Part shown: in pieces, positions 61,331 to 64,000 of the stretch
Position numbering within the stretch: position 1 is the stretch's first letter
Layout: each line of letters opens with the position of its first letter
NCBI RefSeq assembly: GCF_023008545.1
Contig: NZ_CP095397.1
Coordinates: forward strand, 1,798,001 to 1,862,000
Length of the DNA: 64,000 bases
Direction: 5' to 3'
Origin: Natribaculum luteum
GTDB lineage: Archaea; Halobacteriota; Halobacteria; Halobacteriales; Natrialbaceae
Translations under genes and position numbers: made by a program
Notes under the pieces: model-generated
Databases searched by the model: none
The model's input: the letters and a program-made list of their open reading frames with translations, nothing else
What the model was told of the DNA's origin: nothing

Positions 61331-61897
61331 TCATGCCCGGTAGTCGACGACGACCGACCCGATGCCGACGCTGCTGATGCCGAACGCGACCAGCCCGCCC
61401 AGCAGAGGGACGGATCCGACGACGGCGGCGACGAGTGCTGCGACGCCCAGCGCCGGCAGCCAGTCGTCGCTCACCAGTCGTCCCGCCGCGAGGTAGCCGA
61501 ACTCCCCGGCGACGAGTGCGAACAGCGCGAACGCGATGAGCAGCGGGATCGCGACGATGATACCGACGACGGTGATCGCGAGCACGACGGCGACGACGAT
61601 CACGGCGATCGAGATGCCGGCCCCCCAGAGGAACACTCGCCCGGGCTCTTCGAGCGCCCGGTCCGTCACTCGTCGCGTGTAGTCGGGGACGAACGCGATC
61701 AACAGTCCGCCGACGATGAGCGTCAGGACGGCGGCGCCGATCCCCTCGAGAAACCACGGGAAGCGCGGGACCGCCTCGGGGCCTGGCCCTGGGCCGGGGC
61801 CGGGAACGTCCTGTGCGAGGGCGCTCGAGGAGGAGACCGCAAGCGTCACCGTCGTGATCGACGAGACGAGGGCGAAGCGGGCGGAGAACCTGGACAT
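61331..61897 (-). CDS. Secreted/membrane protein with Pro-Gly linker
   Basis: 188 residues from ATG 61897. Signal peptide (ending SSSALAQ), a PGPGPGPGPE repeat linker, then four or five helices. Resembles DUF8173-like membrane modules of bactofilin-type proteins but without a polymerising part. Function unknown. Confidence 0.72.
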   Translation of the reverse strand: MSRFSARFALVSSITTVTLAVSSSSALAQDVPGPGPGPGPEAVPRFPWFLEGIGAAVLTLIVGGLLIAFVPDYTRRVTDRALEEPGRVFLWGAGISIAVIVVAVVLAITVVGIIVAIPLLIAFALFALVAGEFGYLAAGRLVSDDWLPALGVAALVAAVVGSVPLLGGLVAFGISSVGIGSVVVDYRA

Positions 61898-61960
61898 GGA
61901 CGGACGATTCTCGTCTATCCTGATAAACGTACAGACAAACAACAGGGGTCTGACAACAAA

Positions 61961-63049
61961 TCAGTACGTCGGTAGCCGATCGGACTGCTCCGAGCCTGCC
62001 ACGAACGGGAGTTCCGTCCGGCTTGCGGGGACTTCTGTGCCCTCGAGGCGCACCGTCACCTCGTCCACCTCGAGGCCCCACTCGACGAGCGCGAGCGCGA
62101 TCGACGCTTCGCGAATCGGACTCGTCTCGGCGCGAGTCACCTCGCCGACGGCCGCGTCGCCGGCGAAGACCGCCGCGCCGGCGGTCGGCACGGCGTCGCC
62201 CTCGAGTTCGAGCCCGATCAGTCGTCGACTGGGCTGGCCGCGATTCTCCACGCGGGAGACGACTTCCTGGCCGACGTAACAGCCCTTCTCGAAGTCGAGT
62301 GCGTTCCGGAGCCCGAGGACGTTCGGCACTGTCCCCTCGAGTTCGGTCGCGAAAAGCGGCGACCCGGCCTCGAGCGTGAGCGTGTCCCAGGTCCGGTAGC
62401 CAAACGGTGCGGCGTTCATCCCCTGGGTCTCGAGCGTGTCGTAGACTGCCTCGGCGTCGTCGGCCGCACAGACGACGTCGTAGCTCTCCTCGCCGGCTAA
62501 GGCGTCCGTTCGGACGACGGTCACGCCCGCCTCGCCCATCGATCCGCGGACGAACGAGTAACGTCGATCGGGCGAGGCGGCCCCGTTCAGGACGCTCGCG
62601 ATCTTCTCCGTCGCGGTCGGCCCGTGAACGCCGAAGATCGCGAACTCGTCGGTGGCGTCGCGGACCTCGACGTCCTGGATGAACACCTTCTCGGACCACT
62701 CGTCGGCCAGGTCTGCGGCCAGATTCGGCGGCGTAACGAGCAACAGTCGTTCGCCCGCGTTGTAGACGTAGAGGTCGGTCTCGATCCGTCCCTGTGGATC
62801 GAGTACGAGTGCGTAACAGCCCTCGCCGTCTTCGGCGGGGACGCGGTTCGAGACGACGTTGTCGACGTACTCGAGGCGGTCGTCACCCTCGACGACGACC
62901 ACGCCGTAGGCGGGTTCGAACAGTCCGACGCCGTTTCTGACCGCGCGGTGGGCCCGCTCCGGTCGCCCGTAGTGTTCGACGACTCGTCGCCCATCGCGCT
63001 CGCCGAACGTCGCACCGTGGTCGGCGTGGATGGCTTCGATGACGCTCAT
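61961..63049 (-). CDS. YgfZ/GcvT-like folate-binding protein
   Basis: 362 residues from ATG 63049 (MSVIEAIHADHGATFGERDG); an ATG seven codons upstream is possible. The YgfZ signature is LDFEKGCYVGQEVVSR (K-G-C-Y-x-G-Q-E, about 245-252). GcvT-like fold. YgfZ proteins assist repair or assembly of Fe-S clusters with a folate. Lack of nearby gcvH or gcvP argues against a true T protein. Confidence 0.87.
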   Translation of the reverse strand: MSVIEAIHADHGATFGERDGRRVVEHYGRPERAHRAVRNGVGLFEPAYGVVVVEGDDRLEYVDNVVSNRVPAEDGEGCYALVLDPQGRIETDLYVYNAGERLLLVTPPNLAADLADEWSEKVFIQDVEVRDATDEFAIFGVHGPTATEKIASVLNGAASPDRRYSFVRGSMGEAGVTVVRTDALAGEESYDVVCAADDAEAVYDTLETQGMNAAPFGYRTWDTLTLEAGSPLFATELEGTVPNVLGLRNALDFEKGCYVGQEVVSRVENRGQPSRRLIGLELEGDAVPTAGAAVFAGDAAVGEVTRAETSPIREASIALALVEWGLEVDEVTVRLEGTEVPASRTELPFVAGSEQSDRLPTY

Positions 63050-63127
63050 GCTCGACTCGAGGTGCTTCAACGGTATCAGGATTGTCGATGTTCGCGACGG
63101 GACGACGCTGCGACCGCTGCCGAGTGG

Positions 63128-63421
63128 TTAGAAGGGCATTCGTTCCCGAATCCAGTCGGCGAACGATCCCTCGTCGTCGGCCGGTTCGTCGGGAACGACC
63201 TTCTCGTCGGGTTTGATTACCGTCCGTCCCTCCCGGGACTCGACGACGATGAGGTCGTCTTCTTTCAGCGTCGCGAGAGCGGTTTCGAGGTCGTCGATCT
63301 CCACGGAGACCGCCGCCCGGAGTTCGAAGACGGTCATCCCGTCGTCGACGCGGTTGACGAGCGCGTCGAGGACCGCCACCTCCGTCGACTCCCGGTCCCG
63401 ATACTCCCGCTTTGCTTTCAT
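63128..63421 (-). CDS. Small winged-helix-like protein (DUF6432-like)
   Basis: 97 residues from ATG 63421 (alternative ATG 63433 adds four). MKAKREYRDRESTEVAVLDA, TVFELRAAVSVEIDDLETAL, IVVESREGRTVIKPDEK: a compact helix-turn-helix with a beta wing. Probable DNA-binding regulator. Confidence 0.75.
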   Translation of the reverse strand: MKAKREYRDRESTEVAVLDALVNRVDDGMTVFELRAAVSVEIDDLETALATLKEDDLIVVESREGRTVIKPDEKVVPDEPADDEGSFADWIRERMPF

Positions 63422-63493
63422 CTGTACACACATTCGACGACCCGGGATTTGACGTTTGCCGTTCCCGGAAGGTGAGATTCCGTCTTGCAGTAC

Positions 63494-63503
63494 GTTTTTT
63501 ATG
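63494..63503 (+). promoter_or_regulatory. TATA-like element before the last gene
   Basis: TTTTTTATG at about 63494-63502, 25-33 nt before ATG 63527. Confidence 0.45.
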
Positions 63504-63526
63504 TCCTGAATCGGTATGAATGAACA

Positions 63527-64000
63527 ATGGTCCTGCGATGTTCGCTGCTCGGGCACGAGTACGGCGACGCCGACGTCGAGCGCGAGCGCGAAGAGCGTGG
63601 CAGCGAGGTCGTCGTGATCGTCCGGGAGTACGAGGAGTGTACCCGCTGTGGCGAACGACGCGTCATCAGCGAGAACACCGAAGTGACGAGTCTCGCCGCC
63701 GAGACGACAGACGACTCGAGCCGCGACGAAGACGAGACCGGCGTCGACGAGAGCGTCGACGACGCCGAACCGGACGACGAGCTCGACGTGCCGACCGACG
63801 AACACGGCGAGCCGATCACCGACGACGCCGAAATCCTCGACGACGAGGCAATCGAACCCGACCGCGAACGCGAACGCGGCGAGTGGCCCGACTCCGACGA
63901 CGTCGGTCCGCCCGTCGGCGCGGAGAACGAACCGGCGGCCTGGCCCGAGACGGACGACGACGCAGACGCCGTCGACGATTCCACGACCGTCCTCGACTCC
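63527..64000 (+). CDS. Acidic zinc-motif protein (DUF7093-like), 3' end cut by window
   Basis: At least 158 residues; runs off the right edge. N-terminus MVLRCSLLGHEYGDADVERE, then EYEECTRCGERRVISEN with a CxxC pair that may pair with the early Cys and His. The rest is extremely acidic (DDELDVPTDEHGEPITDDAE), low-complexity and probably unfolded. Function unknown. Confidence 0.8.
   Translation, partial: MVLRCSLLGHEYGDADVEREREERGSEVVVIVREYEECTRCGERRVISENTEVTSLAAETTDDSSRDEDETGVDESVDDAEPDDELDVPTDEHGEPITDDAEILDDEAIEPDRERERGEWPDSDDVGPPVGAENEPAAWPETDDDADAVDDSTTVLDS

Noticed and set aside
61961-63049. Glycine cleavage T protein.
   Set aside because: The K-G-C-Y-x-G-Q-E motif is that of YgfZ, and no other glycine-cleavage gene is nearby.

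Overview
The window is haloarchaeal chromosome. It is GC-rich with strongly acidic proteins, most transcripts look leaderless (TATA-like box about 25-30 nt before the start codon), and it carries archaeal information genes (S6e, aIF2-gamma, RpoE', Spt4) and haloarchaea-specific families (Bat-type HTH, HalOD1, DUF7344-like regulators, universal-stress paralogues). The abundance of CTCGAG and the gene families suggest Natrialbales, but that assignment is inference.

Left edge (1-1622): a heavy-metal P-type ATPase cut by the window end. From 1909 to 20725 lies an integrated provirus of about 18.7 kb, bounded by 93-bp direct repeats (one mismatch). The right repeat contains the 3' end of a tRNA-Arg(CCG) gene plus its downstream hairpin. 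The provirus has the layout of a temperate betapleolipovirus of the SNJ2 type: an int-orf2-orf3 operon, a small winged-helix regulator, a cargo zone of lower GC (zinc-ribbon protein, degenerate LAGLIDADG protein, type IV pilin, PH-like membrane protein, an intact and a broken copy of one small gene), a leftward run of five tiny genes, and a rightward structural operon (VP3-like membrane protein, exported proteins, giant Tat-exported spike, membrane protein, NTPase, nuclease). Next come a 1.4-kb sparse region with strong hairpins and a leftward replication module of a wHTH protein preceded by five tiny, mostly zinc-finger genes. The spike is the most striking gene: it appears to carry a seven-repeat PQQ-type beta-propeller inside a pleolipovirus spike scaffold.

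Right of the tRNA the host chromosome continues: MATE exporter, membrane-anchored 2Fe-2S ferredoxin, 6-phosphogluconate dehydrogenase, a CopD-like protein, a YdjM-like protein, a dUTPase-like enzyme and aconitase. From 28.9 to 36.0 kb is a cell-surface cluster: three secreted proteins of one family, an archaeal signal peptidase I, a DUF5305-like protein, a small membrane protein and a DUF7344-like regulator. Its intergenic regions share repeated GTCAAC sites and a 21-bp promoter-like motif. A 4 x 33-bp tandem repeat lies inside it.

From 36 to 44.6 kb are an antiporter-USP fusion, a tandem SRPBCC protein, a beta-CASP nuclease, ribosomal protein S6e and small conserved genes. At 44.7 kb there is a 258-bp MITE with IS4/Tn5-like ends. 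From 45 to 48 kb are three regulators that share one palindromic operator, a HalOD1 protein and a truncated regulator. The rest is housekeeping: DHH phosphoesterase, USP proteins, GNAT, an AAA ATPase with a histidine-rich tail, MBL hydrolase, and the translation/transcription operon aIF2-gamma / Fcf1-like PIN / RpoE' / Spt4 / dephospho-CoA kinase. It ends with geranylgeranyl-reductase-like, YgfZ-like and small conserved genes.
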